The translations under genes and the position numbers were made by a program. 64,000 nt of DNA from the NCBI GenBank assembly GCA_025267735.1, contig CM046301.1, positions 62,267,872-62,331,871 of the forward strand, in the 5' to 3' direction. The notes beneath the pieces were generated by a model. The model ran no database searches and was not told where the DNA came from. It worked only from the letters and a program-made list of their open reading frames with translations. Positions 35,501 through 44,684 of the stretch are shown in pieces. Source of the stretch: Mactra quadrangularis. Its lineage: Eukaryota > Mollusca > Bivalvia > Venerida > Mactridae. How positions within the stretch are numbered: the stretch's first letter is position 1; each line of letters starts with the position of its first letter.

Positions 35501-38500
35501 AATATGACGGTTAGCTTGGTGGCAAATATCGTACAAAAATACTATTTTGTCGTACTTTCGTGTTTTGTGTGGCGACCCGTGGGACAACAATGCGACATGG
35601 CATAAATCAGCCACCATAGCTGACAGAATACAAAATGAACTTGAAATGTATAGGACTGGTTTATAATACACACCTTCATCACAAACAAAAATGAAAAAGG
35701 GAAATTTACGCTATGTTAAACATCGTAAATTTATTTCTATTAGAAAGTATGTTGACAGTAGTATAGACACTATTCAGACCACAAATACGAGTAATTAACA
35801 ATTGACATTACGTCTTGGGTCTAACAAAGGCAATCAGAACTTAGGTTAAATAAGTGTAAATGGAAATTTGTAAGAAAATGGTATTTTTACAAAATTGGAA
35901 TTCCTCAACAGAAATTCAAATCGAATTTTTTTTTATTGTGTGACAATAAAACATGACATACGTCATATAAGCTCGATACAAGATACAAGAACATGCACAT
36001 GTACTATATGAAGAGTTCTCAAGTGTTGACAACGACATAACCCTACATTGATATCAACTTGGACCGAAAACAGGACACTAAATTGTGTAACAGTTCTAAC
36101 ATGGGGTTTTCCTCATGTTAAGTAGCGGACCGCAGCAAATCTTCATTAAAATCCGCCGCTGACGATTAGGCGGCGCCCGTGCAATTAAAAGAAAAGTTAC
36201 TACTGCAATAAATGTAGTCAGCAGTCGATGTGCTGTTTTTGCAATTGTTGTACACTTTCTCTAATTTGACTTATGTAAGCCGCGGCCGTGGCGTAGTGGA
36301 TAGCATGTCTGACTTCGAATCGGAGATTGCGGGTTCGAGCCCGGTCGCGGTAAGTCATACCCTATACCGAGTTGTCGGCCTCATGGTAGGTTACGTTAGT
36401 ACTTGTGATACTTATGTAAGGGAAGGGTCCCTTTTTGTATCGCTTCTGCTTGTTGTATAAGACATATACTCCATCAAAATCCCATGTCTAACAGCGCTAA
36501 TAGTGTTTTGATTCAGAGCAAATCCACTAAATGATCAGAAAGTTACCAGTGACTACCAAAGTGTTAAAACCGATACAAAGAACTTATTCTGTTGTGTTTT
36601 ACTACTGCCATGTAACACTGTACGATAAAGTCAGGATTGTTTTCACCTAAAACATTGTAGAAAGTCAAGAATTAAATCATCATAAATGCTTTGAGCCAAT
36701 TGTCTCAAAAAGTGACCAATTTAAACATTCATTTTTTCCGAAGTTTATTAGTGATTGGAATGACTTATGCATCTGTCCCAAAAAATCGTGGCGTGTTGCG
36801 GACCCGTACGTGCAGACAGCCGTAGGTCGTGGGAAGCCTTGCGTATTAACTTAAGGTGACGTTACGCACATGGCACAAAACAACACACCCGTACGGAGCC
36901 ATGTCTGGAAGATATGCAAGTGTAATCCATACTCCGCCACGATTGTGTTCACGATTTGACTTTGAGACTGATACGTGTATCCATCGCTAATCTCACGGAC
37001 CCTAGAAAAAACGTAATAATTTGTACGGGCACGCAAGATTTCGCACGAGTCCTTGCGGAGCTTGATCGCACGGCGCCCGTACGTTGCCCTCACGACTATT
37101 TTTATGTTTATGGGACTGTAGCATTAGACAGTGCCGTTGTGTGCGCAGAGACAGTACAGAGCTTTAAAACAGCTCTCCAACAGAGCTTCTTATTTAGCTC
37201 ATCTCTCCCGCTGCGTGCACACTGGAAGGTTCAGCAGTATGTATATACATTCAGGTTCAGATGCTTTCTGTCCGCCATCTTGGTTGACCGATCCGTACAG
37301 TGTTACACGACAATGGTTTTCGCTTGAGTCGTTTTTTTCCTGCCTGGTTTGTCGAATTAAAAATTCTCCCCGAGCACGAAACAAAGAATCAATATAGTAT
37401 GACATAAAGATGTGTAGTACAATTTTGACGACACTCACATAAAATATAGACAGCCGGTTGCCTTCGGTGTCATTCATTATCATTAAAATTGTCGTTTTCC
37501 AAGTAAATATAAAAATCCAAGATTTTGTGATCAGATAAAAACAATATCAATTAACTTAATACAGAATAATGAACACGTAAACAATATACATATTTATTTT
37601 GAATCAGGGCAAATCAACTTACATTGTATTGCTAAAACAGCCATGAATATTAATAATAGGCTTAAGGGCCTTGACGAAGTAATACATAAAGTTTTATACA
37701 GGGGGTTGTCAACAAACATTTTTATATTGAAATTTATTCGCTGATACATACAGTGTCACCTGATATATCGGAACTGTGCGTAAAACTCCAGATATGAACC
37801 CCAGAGTTCTTTACAATTGAACCATCCAGAGATACCAGAGGCGCTTTTCACAAAAAATCTTACGATAAAAATCATCGTAAGTCATTTGCAAGAAAAATTT
37901 AATATACAGTTATTTTTTGGCAAATAAATGCCAATATTATAGAATTATGTAGAATATTGAATACCTTTTGAATATCATATCATAATTATGTTTACATGTA
38001 TCATCCTTCTGACTTTGAATTAAAACATTTTTTATATTGACTTACGATAACTTTTTTGCGTAAGAATGTCTGTGAAAACTGGGTACACTGATGATCAGAC
38101 AAACTTAGAAAACCAAAACCTGATAAACTGCAGTTGTTTGTCTTGTTCAAAAACAATCTGTTTAAAATCCTATCTAAATTCTCCACTCGAGTACTCCATT
38201 ATTTTAGCTATAACAGGGATCAATAGGATATCAGTATGCGGACATTGGTCATGAAAGTGCTAATTCAGATTTCTTCGGTTCATTTATACCAGGGATTCTA
38301 TATAATAGGGATTTGTAACGAAGTGCTTTTTTGAATTTTCACGGTCGTCACTGTCTATAACTGGCTGAATCAGGCTGTACAAACTATTCAAGAGTTTAAA
38401 ATCTTGATATTTGTTTTTGTACATGTCTTCCATGTTACTTGTGAATGTCTGTGAAGTTTTTGACTAAAGATTGTTGCATTTATGACCGAAAATATGACTT

Positions 38501-40376
38501 AAGGTGACGTAAAATGGGGCTAAAAATGGCAGATCGGCGGGAAAATGCATTATTTGGTGAAACAGTCTGTGAGTGTAATTTACCTCAAAATCATCTAGAA
38601 ACACATTTTTCCTAATCTTTATATTAATTTGAATGGTACTGGTACAAAATTTCATGTGAATATCTTTATTTAAACTTGTAATACTTGTTTTCCGTATGGG
38701 CCGAAATAATAGCGACGACAGTGAAATTTGATGAAAATCTATTACATTTACTTATCGTTACAAATCCCTGTTATATACAGTCACTGTTTATACTTATTAA
38801 AGCGAAATATGTGTTTTGTATACTTGGTGAGTGAATTATTGTGATTTATAGTTTCTCAAGTATTCGATAGCAAATTTGATACCCGGTTCAAAATAGTGCT
38901 ACGAGAACTAAAAATGTATGAGACTCTGTCATATAATGGATTCAAAGAGGACGATTTAAGTATTAAATTGGTGTTTGGTGAGTGTTCTGTTGCTACAGTC
39001 ACTCAACTGTTCCTCCCTACAGACGAACCACTACATGATGCTATAACAACACCCTTTTTCGAAAAGTAAGCCGCTCGGCTAGCTCAGTTGGTAGCGCGCA
39101 AGTCTACTGATCGAGGGGTCGTGGGTTCGATTCCCGGGCGGAACATACTTTCGTGGAGCTTGGTCATAAAATTGTTTCTACGACCATTCTCCCTCCTACC
39201 AATGATTCTTAATTATTTAGGGCAGTTGTAAGTCACTGACGAAAATATGCGCTTAGTAGTTGGTTAACAGCTAAATCCATAGATTTAGTCTTTCCAGTAG
39301 GAGTGGGTATGTTGACTGACCGCTGTTATATGACCTATACAATGTTTTGCTACGGCGTAAAACCTAACTAACAAACAAACTAACAAATAAATTAGAAAAG
39401 TACAATCGTGTTAATATCTAGCAGCGATTTAAGTTCAGTGGTTATCACACTCGATTTCGTAACTGGCGATCCGGGTTCAATTTCCGACCGTTCCGGATAA
39501 TTCATATCATGGAGACATTGGGAGTGTTAAGCGACTTAGTGAAAAAGGTGATCAAGTAAACCAACCACCGAAATAGCAAAACAAATAAGTCCATGAATAG
39601 CGAAAAAATAGAAATAAATAACAATTAAATTCGTCACCGCCCGGCCAGCTAGTTTGCTAGCGCACAAGTCTACTATTCGAGGGTCGTAGGTTCGATATTT
39701 GAGGGAATAATTCAAGGACAATTCCTTCCAATTATTTGTAAGATTTTAACATGATCCAATAACTATAAAAATATATGATATACTAGTATATCTAGATGCT
39801 TTTATCGTTTACACTGGAAAGGATAGTTTAGGTTCTGTAAATGCGTCTGAATCCCTTAGAAATTAGCTTTGGGGTCGCAGTACTCCTGGACCCCTGGCCA
39901 AGACTTTGTCAATGACCCATAAGGCGCCTTTAAATGCGGCACCTGGACCCCCAGTCTGTTTGTTCATTTTCCGCCCACTTGATTTAATCTTGAATTAATC
40001 TTAAATGAAAGCGCTTAAACAGTTATCATATTTCTTTTTAAAAATTGGGCTTAATATAAAATATTATACATGCTTATTATTCGTAATAAATGACACAGAA
40101 ATGAAGAAAACAAAAGGAACAATATTTAAGAACTTAAAAGACATAAAGATACAAACCGTTAGCCCATCCGTCTAACTGAGTACAGCCAGGATTGTATTCG
40201 TCGTCACTGCAAGATCTCCATAATCCAATGTGTCTACCATCGTTCACACCTGAGGTGGCCTCACCCCATCCTGTACTCGTATAAGCTATCCATACAAAAA
40301 GAGTAGCAATGGCTAACAAAACAAAAGCTATTTTTGCGAAGAGTCCAGCTCCTTTAAATCCGTCAACAACTCCCAT
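26379..40376 (-). CDS. Claudin-like four-pass membrane protein A, 3 exons, complete
   Basis: Exons 40157-40376, 35110-35259 and 26379-26590, with both introns in phase 1 (4.9 kb and 8.5 kb), encode 193 residues ending SKKGGTSPSA and TAA. TM1 is about residues 14-34. The first extracellular loop carries the PMP22/claudin signature: W37, GLW 51-53, C56 and C65. TM2 is about 79-103, TM3 about 112-136, TM4 about 158-182. Size and layout fit the claudin/PMP22/EMP superfamily, whose members form or regulate cell junctions and membrane barriers. Start: MGVVDGF is preferred over the upstream in-frame Met because the paralogue begins identically with MGVVEGF. The protein lacks an obvious C-terminal PDZ motif. 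Whether it forms septate junctions, acts as a channel subunit, or is another MARVEL/Clc-like protein cannot be told. Introns hold MITEs, SINEs and the AGCTCGACTTTTCG repeat. Confidence 0.88.
26720..27116. mobile_element. MITE with 9-bp duplication, uninterrupted copy (family of 6508)
   Basis: It begins CAATCTCCGTAAAC and ends TAATCAGATTG, 397 bp. ATTTTTAGA and AGTTTTAGA flank it (one mismatch in nine). It serves as the empty-site reference for the nested insertion at 6691. Confidence 0.8.
27225..27329. repeat. Short inverted repeat, 15-bp arms
   Basis: CAGTTTTATACTTTT (27225-27239) and its exact inverse (27315-27329) enclose 75 bases. Possibly a small decayed MITE. Confidence 0.5.
27714..28224. 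mobile_element. piggyBac-like MITE, copy 1, GGGATATACAGGCAAA family
   Basis: It matches 32226-32776 over most of its length (for example GATATCCTAACCGC and TATAAATAGCTTGG). The right end is TTTGCCTGTATATCCCTTT; the left end is decayed to TTAAAGGATTAGTGGGCAAA. Confidence 0.7.
28371..29556 (+). mobile_element. AGCTCGACTTTTCG repeat element with internal subrepeats
   Basis: The left edge TAGCTCGACTTTTCGAAGAA is followed by GTTGGCGTCGGTG. The right edge is GAAAAGTCGAGCGCACCGCC, inverted relative to the left. Between them a unit starting AAAGTTGGTATACTT recurs about six times at 150-176 bp spacing (28495, 28671, 28842, 28997, 29158, 29307). A similar architecture, reversed, is at 62107-62872. The type of element is not known to me. 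Confidence 0.6.
30214..30510 (-). mobile_element. hAT-like MITE (CAGGGGCGGATCCAG), 5-bp duplication AGACA
   Basis: On the minus strand it starts CAGGGGCGGATCCAGGACTT and ends near CTAGATCTGCCTAAG. AGACA lies at 30209-30213 and 30511-30515. The interior has long G/C homopolymer runs. A sister copy is at 40689-40997. Confidence 0.82.
31061..31429. mobile_element. hAT-type MITE (TAGGGCTGTCA), copy 1
   Basis: TAGGGCTGTCACGGTATACC at the left and TTGACAGCCCTA at the right. It is flanked by CTTAAGGC and CTTAAGAC (7 of 8 alike). The ends are followed by TATTGCAATA motifs. Confidence 0.85.
32226..32776. mobile_element. piggyBac-like MITE, copy 2, TTAA at both ends
   Basis: TTAAAGGGATATACAGGCAA opens it and TTGCCTGTATATCCCTTTAA closes it, a perfect inverted pair including TTAA. 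The total is 551 bp and the interior is non-coding. Confidence 0.82.
32940..33700 (+). repeat. Diverged duplicated segment, copy 1
   Basis: It shares GTAAACATGGCATGTTA, GATTGAC, CCAAGTTAAAAA and CAATTTACAA landmarks, in the same order, with 41470-41970. It is probably two copies of an unidentified dispersed repeat. Copy 1 carries the 33359 hairpin insertion. Confidence 0.55.
33359..33452. mobile_element. 94-bp foldback MITE, perfect 36-bp arms, 5-bp duplication ATTGA
   Basis: The arms start CCACAGGAGCTTGACATTTT and are exact inverted copies, with a loop of about 22 bases. ATTGA lies at 33354-33358 and 33453-33457. The matching site in the other segment copy (41731) reads ATTGAC followed by CCAAGTTAAAAA after a few bases, without insertion. 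Confidence 0.88.
34162..34439 (+). mobile_element. tRNA-headed SINE, family A
   Basis: Head with ATAACGCAGTTGGAAGCGCA and B box GGACTCGAATTCC, then CTGTCGGCCTTGTGGACGAG, GGAAAGCTAGGTTATG and ACGCCGTAAAATAAC. It lies in gene A intron 2. Confidence 0.75.
35110..35259 (-). CDS. Claudin-like A exon 2
   Basis: 150 nt, acceptor CTTTCAG|AT, donor ACTG|GTGAGT. It reads D then WFATVQAFVTFGFFGINVAF, FLTILYIFVPSCQKNGEIGM and AVAIVCIAT. It covers TM2 and the start of TM3, with exactly the same length and phases as exon 2 of paralogue B. Confidence 0.9.
35586..35618 (+). repeat. Single arm of the TATGGTGGCTGATTTATG palindrome
   Basis: AACAATGCGACATGGCATAA and the following 13 bases match the right arm of the foldback at 63225-63303, preceded by CCCGTGGGAC as in that element's loop. 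The opposite arm is absent. Confidence 0.65.
36279..36470 (+). mobile_element. SINE, family C, with foldable tRNA-Arg(TCG) head
   Basis: The head has A box TGGCGTAGTGG and B box GGTTCGAGCCC. The anticodon arm reads TCTGA-CTTCGAA-TCGGA, anticodon TCG. The acceptor GCCGCGG pairs with TCGCGGT using wobble. The T stem has a mismatch, and the head continues into GTCATACCCTATACC and GTTGTCGGCC, shared with 6133, so it is a SINE rather than a free tRNA gene. Confidence 0.75.
36773..37118. mobile_element. GC-richer MITE (CAGTCCCATAAA ends), copy 1
   Basis: The ends are GTCCCAAAAAATCGTGG and TTTATGTTTATGGGACTG. The interior matches 63507-63847 closely (GCGGACCCGTACGTGCAGA, GAGCTTGATCGCACGGCGCC). It is rich in CGTACGG motifs. 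Confidence 0.8.
37838..38083. mobile_element. MITE, TIR TTTCACAAAAAATCTTACG, copy 2
   Basis: It matches 25721-25956 at the left end (GGCGCTTTTCACAAAAAATC), around CATCCTTCTGACTT and at TTGACTTACGATAACTTTTT. Confidence 0.75.
38308..38773. mobile_element. MITE, TIR AGGGATTTGTAACGA, copy 2
   Basis: Inverted relative to 16827-17291. The ends are TAGGGATTTGTAACGAAGTG and CTTATCGTTACAAATCCCTG. The outer sequences TATATAA and TTATATA are also mirrored. Confidence 0.78.
39067..39395 (+). mobile_element. tRNA-headed SINE, family B
   Basis: Head CCGCTCGGCTAGCTCAGTTG with B box GGGTTCGATTCCC, then a body with ACTTTCGTGG, ATATGCGCTTAGTAGTTGG and a TACGGCGTAAAACC end followed by an AACTAACAAAC tail. It matches 2381-2640. 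Confidence 0.78.
39635..39735 (+). mobile_element. SINE family B, truncated copy
   Basis: Contains CCCGGCCAGCTAG, GCGCACAAGTCTACT and GGGTCGTAGGTTCGAT, the tRNA-like head of family B, then diverges. Confidence 0.6.
40157..40376 (-). CDS. Claudin-like A exon 1
   Basis: Seventy-three codons plus one base, MGVVDGFKGAGLFAKIAF to QLDGWAN, ending at donor AACG|GTTTGT. It contains TM1 and the W-GLW-C-C loop. The reading frame stays open upstream without similarity to the paralogue, so the inner Met is taken as the start. Confidence 0.88.
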
Positions 40377-40688
40377 TTTGTCAAATGATTTTAAATCGTT
40401 ATTTGAAGAAAATGCCCCAAAAACGCAAAATGTTAAAACTATAGAAAAGCTGTTTTTTTCCGATTTATTTAATGCCTGGTACGGAGGTTGTGCTAAATTG
40501 TCGCGATTATTGAAGAATTGTTTCAATCTGTAAATCGACTCTACTGGTGTTTCGCGTTGTCTCTTATCGACTTACAATTAGTAAGTGGCAAGGTTAACTA
40601 GAGGAATTGTAATTTTATGCAGAGTCAAGTCAGGTTTGATATTGCTCGGGGTAACAGTATCGAAAACAAATAAGCAAGGTTCGTATAG

Positions 40689-40997
40689 CAGGGGCGGATC
40701 CAGGATTTTTTTCTAGGGGGTCCAAACTTTTTTTGGGGGGAGGGAAACGGTTTCTGGGGGATCCAAACTTTTTCTAGGGGGGGGGGTCAACTGTTTGCAG
40801 AATAACGCAACCTATTCATAATATAAATCACATGTAAGTTTAGTACTATGGCAAGCGAAGCGATCTCGACAAAAATTGCATGCTACTTAAAAATGGCCTA
40901 CAGTTAAAAGATACACCATGGACGGTTACATTTTGAAAATTTCAAAGGGAGTCCGGATCCCCCTAAACCCCCCCCCCGCCCGCTAGATTCGCCTATG
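40689..40997 (+). mobile_element. hAT-like MITE (CAGGGGCGGATCCAG), 5-bp duplication TATAG
   Basis: It starts CAGGGGCGGATCCAGGATTT and ends CTAGATTCGCCTATG. TATAG lies at 40684-40688 and 40998-41002. It sits about 310 bp upstream of claudin-like A exon 1. Confidence 0.82.
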
Positions 40998-41002
40998 TAT
41001 AG

Positions 41003-41469
41003 ATACGTACTCAGCGATTTTCGCCGCCTCACTCTAATGTCGCTTATTTTAATGAGTGTCATTGAAGTGGAGCGTATAGTGAAAATATACAAATAAAAAC
41101 GCGCCGACTTTTGATCATTTATTTAGATAGTAGTTAGTATTGTAATATTATACCAAACTTTTCCCTTTACAACTATTATAAGGTACTATACAATAATATA
41201 TAAGTGAAAAATGAATTCAATGACGTCTTCAAATTTAAGTTAACTTTCATATTTTGAATTTTATTTTCATTTTCTATTCAAGTAGATATATTTTACTACG
41301 AGGTTCAACTATTTGAAAGAAAACTTAAAAAGACTAAAGAAAAGTTTTTTTTTAAACCTAGAGTTCTTTCTCTTAGATTCTGTTCACAAAAATGTCCTAC
41401 GACAACAATTGTCGTAAAGAAAATATTTTATTTTATTTAAATAAGTTCGTGGCTAATTTGAATAAAGTA
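41003..41469. other. 5' side of claudin-like gene A, nothing recognised
   Basis: AT-rich DNA without a clear promoter motif; a small ACGACAA/TTGTCGT inverted repeat sits at about 41399-41416. Confidence 0.5.
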
Positions 41470-41970
41470 TAGATCAATTATGTAAACATGGCATGTTAAT
41501 GTACTTTAAATCTTGGATTCATCCTTTTATGGGGAACAAGTAAGACCAAAATATTACGGTATCGTTTCAAAATATTTAAATCTTATGAAAGCAAATTTAA
41601 TTGTTCAGTTCTATTCATCGCTCTGTATCATTCTTTTTCTGAACACTTGTTTTGAAATCTATGATGATAAAAAACTTCTGAAAGTATTCATTCATTCCTA
41701 TTTTTGACATTTTGACTATTCTTTTCTAAGATTGACGAGCCAAGTTAAAAATCACCTACAGTTTGCTTAAGAAATATCTTAGATTTGTAAAAGTTTCATC
41801 GTAGAATAAAATATAGACACGAGCTTAGTTATGTGTAGGAATTAAATCACGAGCTCTTTAGCCTTGATTAAATAGACATAGCCATGGGGGTGATATTTAA
41901 CAAATGAATAGTTTATTAAGTTAAACTACTTCATTGACATACCATTATGATATGTACACAATTTACAATG
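41470..41970 (+). repeat. Diverged duplicated segment, copy 2 (empty site)
   Basis: Counterpart of 32940-33700. At 41731 it reads ATTGACGAGCCAAGTTAAAA without the 94-bp hairpin found in copy 1. Confidence 0.55.
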
Positions 41971-41990
41971 TTCGTATGCATCGTTCGTAC

Positions 41991-42238
41991 TGTTCGTTTT
42001 TTCTCAACTGTCAAAGCTTGAATAATTTCACGGTGACTGAATGCATTGTTTTTTGTACTGGCGGCCTAATTGTTATTAACAATATCTTGACTAAAACATA
42101 TCATACGGCATAAGCAGCTTTACTCGATCATAATACACACTTTCGGAAACTCATGGATGTATAACGACAAAAATTTTAACAAACGCATTCACCGTGAAAT
42201 TATTCATGTTTTGACAGTTGAGAAATAAACAAACTATA
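41991..42238. mobile_element. MITE, about 250 bp, TIR TCTCAACTGTCAAA
   Basis: The left arm TTTCTCAACTGTCAAAGCTT then GAATAATTTCACGGTGA and the inverted right arm (42185-42235) pair over about 50 bp. A second copy runs off the window at 63897-64000. Confidence 0.8.
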
Positions 42239-42769
42239 GTATGTTTACATCAGTAAAATAAGATACGTGCATTAGCTCATTCCCCTATAGAGTTGACAAG
42301 TCCATTGTTTGAAGTACATAGACACGTATGGCCTATTATACAACTTGAACATGGTCCAACTACATGTAGTTCCAACTTAATCTAGATAAACACATTATGT
42401 GTAACATCTATATACTGGGTCCCAGAATATTAGAATCCAGTATTTAGAATCTAGCGTCCCGAATGGGTCGCTGGGCCGACACCCATCTGAACTGGTTATA
42501 CTAGTACATAAAATTTTGGCAATAATGTCACAATTTCTTCGTCGGAATGGTTGGTGAGTTATGGTTATCGACCATTCGGAACACCCTCGACCTTTTATGA
42601 ATGAATAATCTCGGAAGGATTCGTAGGGGGTCTTCACTGGATTTTGGTGATTTTACTACCTACGCGAGGCGGAGCACGTAACGGTTACACTTTATAGTTC
42701 TTGTAGTATACACTAAGATCTTTGTCTAAACACATTTATTTGTTTTAAATTGAACCGAATATTGTTCAT

Positions 42770-42945
42770 CGGTATCATTGAAATGTGCAATTTCATATTT
42801 ACGGACTAAAAACGAAACTTCAGTCATCGCCTTAACGATCGTGTATTTGTTCACTTCAACACCGGTTTTCCAAAATGGCGTCTAAATATGTCCGAGGTTA
42901 TTCGTAGCGAATGGCCGAGGATGTTCCGAATAGGTTATCGACAAG
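42770..42945. mobile_element. Partial copy of the TCGGAACTCCTCGGCC MITE family
   Basis: Shares TTTACGGACTAAAAACGAAA, ACTTCAACACCGG and CGAATGGCCGAGG with 45789-46104 and 46866-47179. The right end is decayed and the left missing. Confidence 0.65.
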
Positions 42946-43334
42946 CTTCTATGGAAGCTTAGTAAGGCGACCTTACTTCCTGCACTAGAATGACTATTAT
43001 TTGCGTTGGCACGGCTTTAATTACACAAACGCGCGCATCCATGCCTTCTAAAACTTTGAAGACTAAAGCCGAAATTCAAATTTATGGTTTTTAGCTGCGG
43101 CACAAAAATACGCGCCGTTACAATTTATTAGAACAATAAACTGTTGTTCGAACCGCAAGGAAATCACAACAATTTAAATTCCGAGTGAAGTCAATTGTTG
43201 GTAAAAACTTTGTACCAAGTATGTGCGTGTGAAAAGCTCAATATATTTCGACCGGGATCATATCGGAACTGCAAACTATATCATTTACATGATATGTATA
43301 ATGACTAGCTAGTTTGAACATCCTAATGTTTATA

Positions 43335-43592
43335 CTGGGTTTAATGCCAGCCACAATTTATGTTATTTGTCGGCCATCTTACTTAACCTAGCCTTTCTGG
43401 ACCTTTGTCTAAAAGCAGTCCTCACTTACTATTCCGAAAGACCGGTAGCTTCTCCTCATACCTTTACATGAAGAAAAATTGACATTATTTTCAAATTTTC
43501 AGTGACAAGAGTTTTACATCCCCGGTTGGTTTCAAACCAGAATTCCCTTCGGGTCGTTAGATTCAAAATCTGGACGTGCTACAAACAAAAGC
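43335..43592 (-). mobile_element. tRNA-headed SINE, family A, decayed
   Basis: Minus-strand copy containing ACTGGGTTTAATGCC, CTAGCCTTTCTGGACC and CCCCGGTTGGTTTCAAACC in plus orientation. The head is diverged. Confidence 0.65.
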
Positions 43593-43800
43593 TTGTGAAG
43601 CTGGTATAGTCAATTCCATGTTATATGATTCTTTCCATATTCAAATAATATGGTGTTTTGTGTCTAATTTTTATTGTACATAAAAGACGTAAACAATGAA
43701 AGCGTGGAAGAACATTACTAGAGTTTCTGATTTTATTCAGCACAGAGTTAAGTATATTGTAAAACATAGAAATGTAGTAAAATATATCTATTCTAATAAT

Positions 43801-44210
43801 TAGGGCTGTCACGATACGCCAGAAGCGTACCGCGGTATATTGCAATACGCTGTCATCGTATCGCGATACGTAACACGATATATTGCGGGCTTTTAAATTC
43901 GTTGTTCATCCGCTGTATTTAACAGGAAAATTGCAAATCTTATATGCAGCTACAAATAGAATCTAGCCTGTTTAAGTATTTACGATCATTTAGGACTGTC
44001 CCAATCGCTTAAATTCTTGCAACTTCAGGTTAGATGGAATGAACAATGGAAAAACTGACGTTTCGCTACTTTTATTTCGCGAAGCGAAGAATTTTCCAAG
44101 GAAATAAAAAATATCGCCAAATACCGGTACATTAAAATCGTACCGCGGTACGTATTTCTGCAGCTGCGTATTGCAATATACCGGTATATCGGTATATCGT
44201 GACAGTCCTA
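43801..44210. mobile_element. hAT-type MITE (TAGGGCTGTCA), copy 2, perfect 8-bp duplication
   Basis: It begins TAGGGCTGTCACGATACGCC and ends ATCGTGACAGTCCTA. CTAATAAT is present on both sides (43793-43800 and 44211-44218). Related to 31061-31429, in the opposite orientation by interior similarity. Confidence 0.88.
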
Positions 44211-44451
44211 CTAATAATAATAGTCATTTCTTCTCTAAAATGTATATCTTCTAGAGTGACGTCATACACAACTCAGATTTTCACTTCGATGAACATATTA
44301 TAAGATTCTATATTTTCATCGTATGAATATTTTAATCGAATAAGAGTGCAATTTTCTCAACTATGAGCATGAAAAAATATTTAAGTCTTAACTATAGTCC
44401 AACAATATTAACCTGAGCTTGAACTACCAGCTGAATAATGTTTATACAACA

Positions 44452-44684
44452 TCAGGCATCGAAATTTACTTCATTTTGACCGGAAGGGTCGGTGTTGTCT
44501 TTTCTAGAATCATAGTATATCACACCTCCAGCGCCAAAATCAAGAATTAAGGCTACAATAGATAATACAAAACAGTAGCATGTCTCGGCTGTAAAGCGGC
44601 CTTGAGGTACTTTCTTAGATGGTTCTACGTAGTCATCTTCGAAATTGACGCCAAATATAATAACACCGACCAGACACGATGTAC
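44452..44684 (-). CDS. Claudin-like B exon 3 with stop
   Basis: Acceptor GTTTTAG|GT. It reads G then TSCLVGVIIFGVNFEDDY, a Lys/Pro loop, TCYCFVLSIVALILDFGAGG as TM4 and a polar tail ending in TGA. A perfect-TSD hAT MITE ends about 240 bp downstream. Confidence 0.88.

Noticed and set aside
39067..39140. Functional tRNA gene
   Set aside because: With standard arm spacing the acceptor stem does not pair, and the sequence continues into a SINE body shared with 2381.
40377..40526. Upstream in-frame Met giving claudin-like A a 50-residue N-terminal extension
   Set aside because: The paralogue starts at MGVVEGF and the extension has no similarity to it; claudins have very short N-termini.
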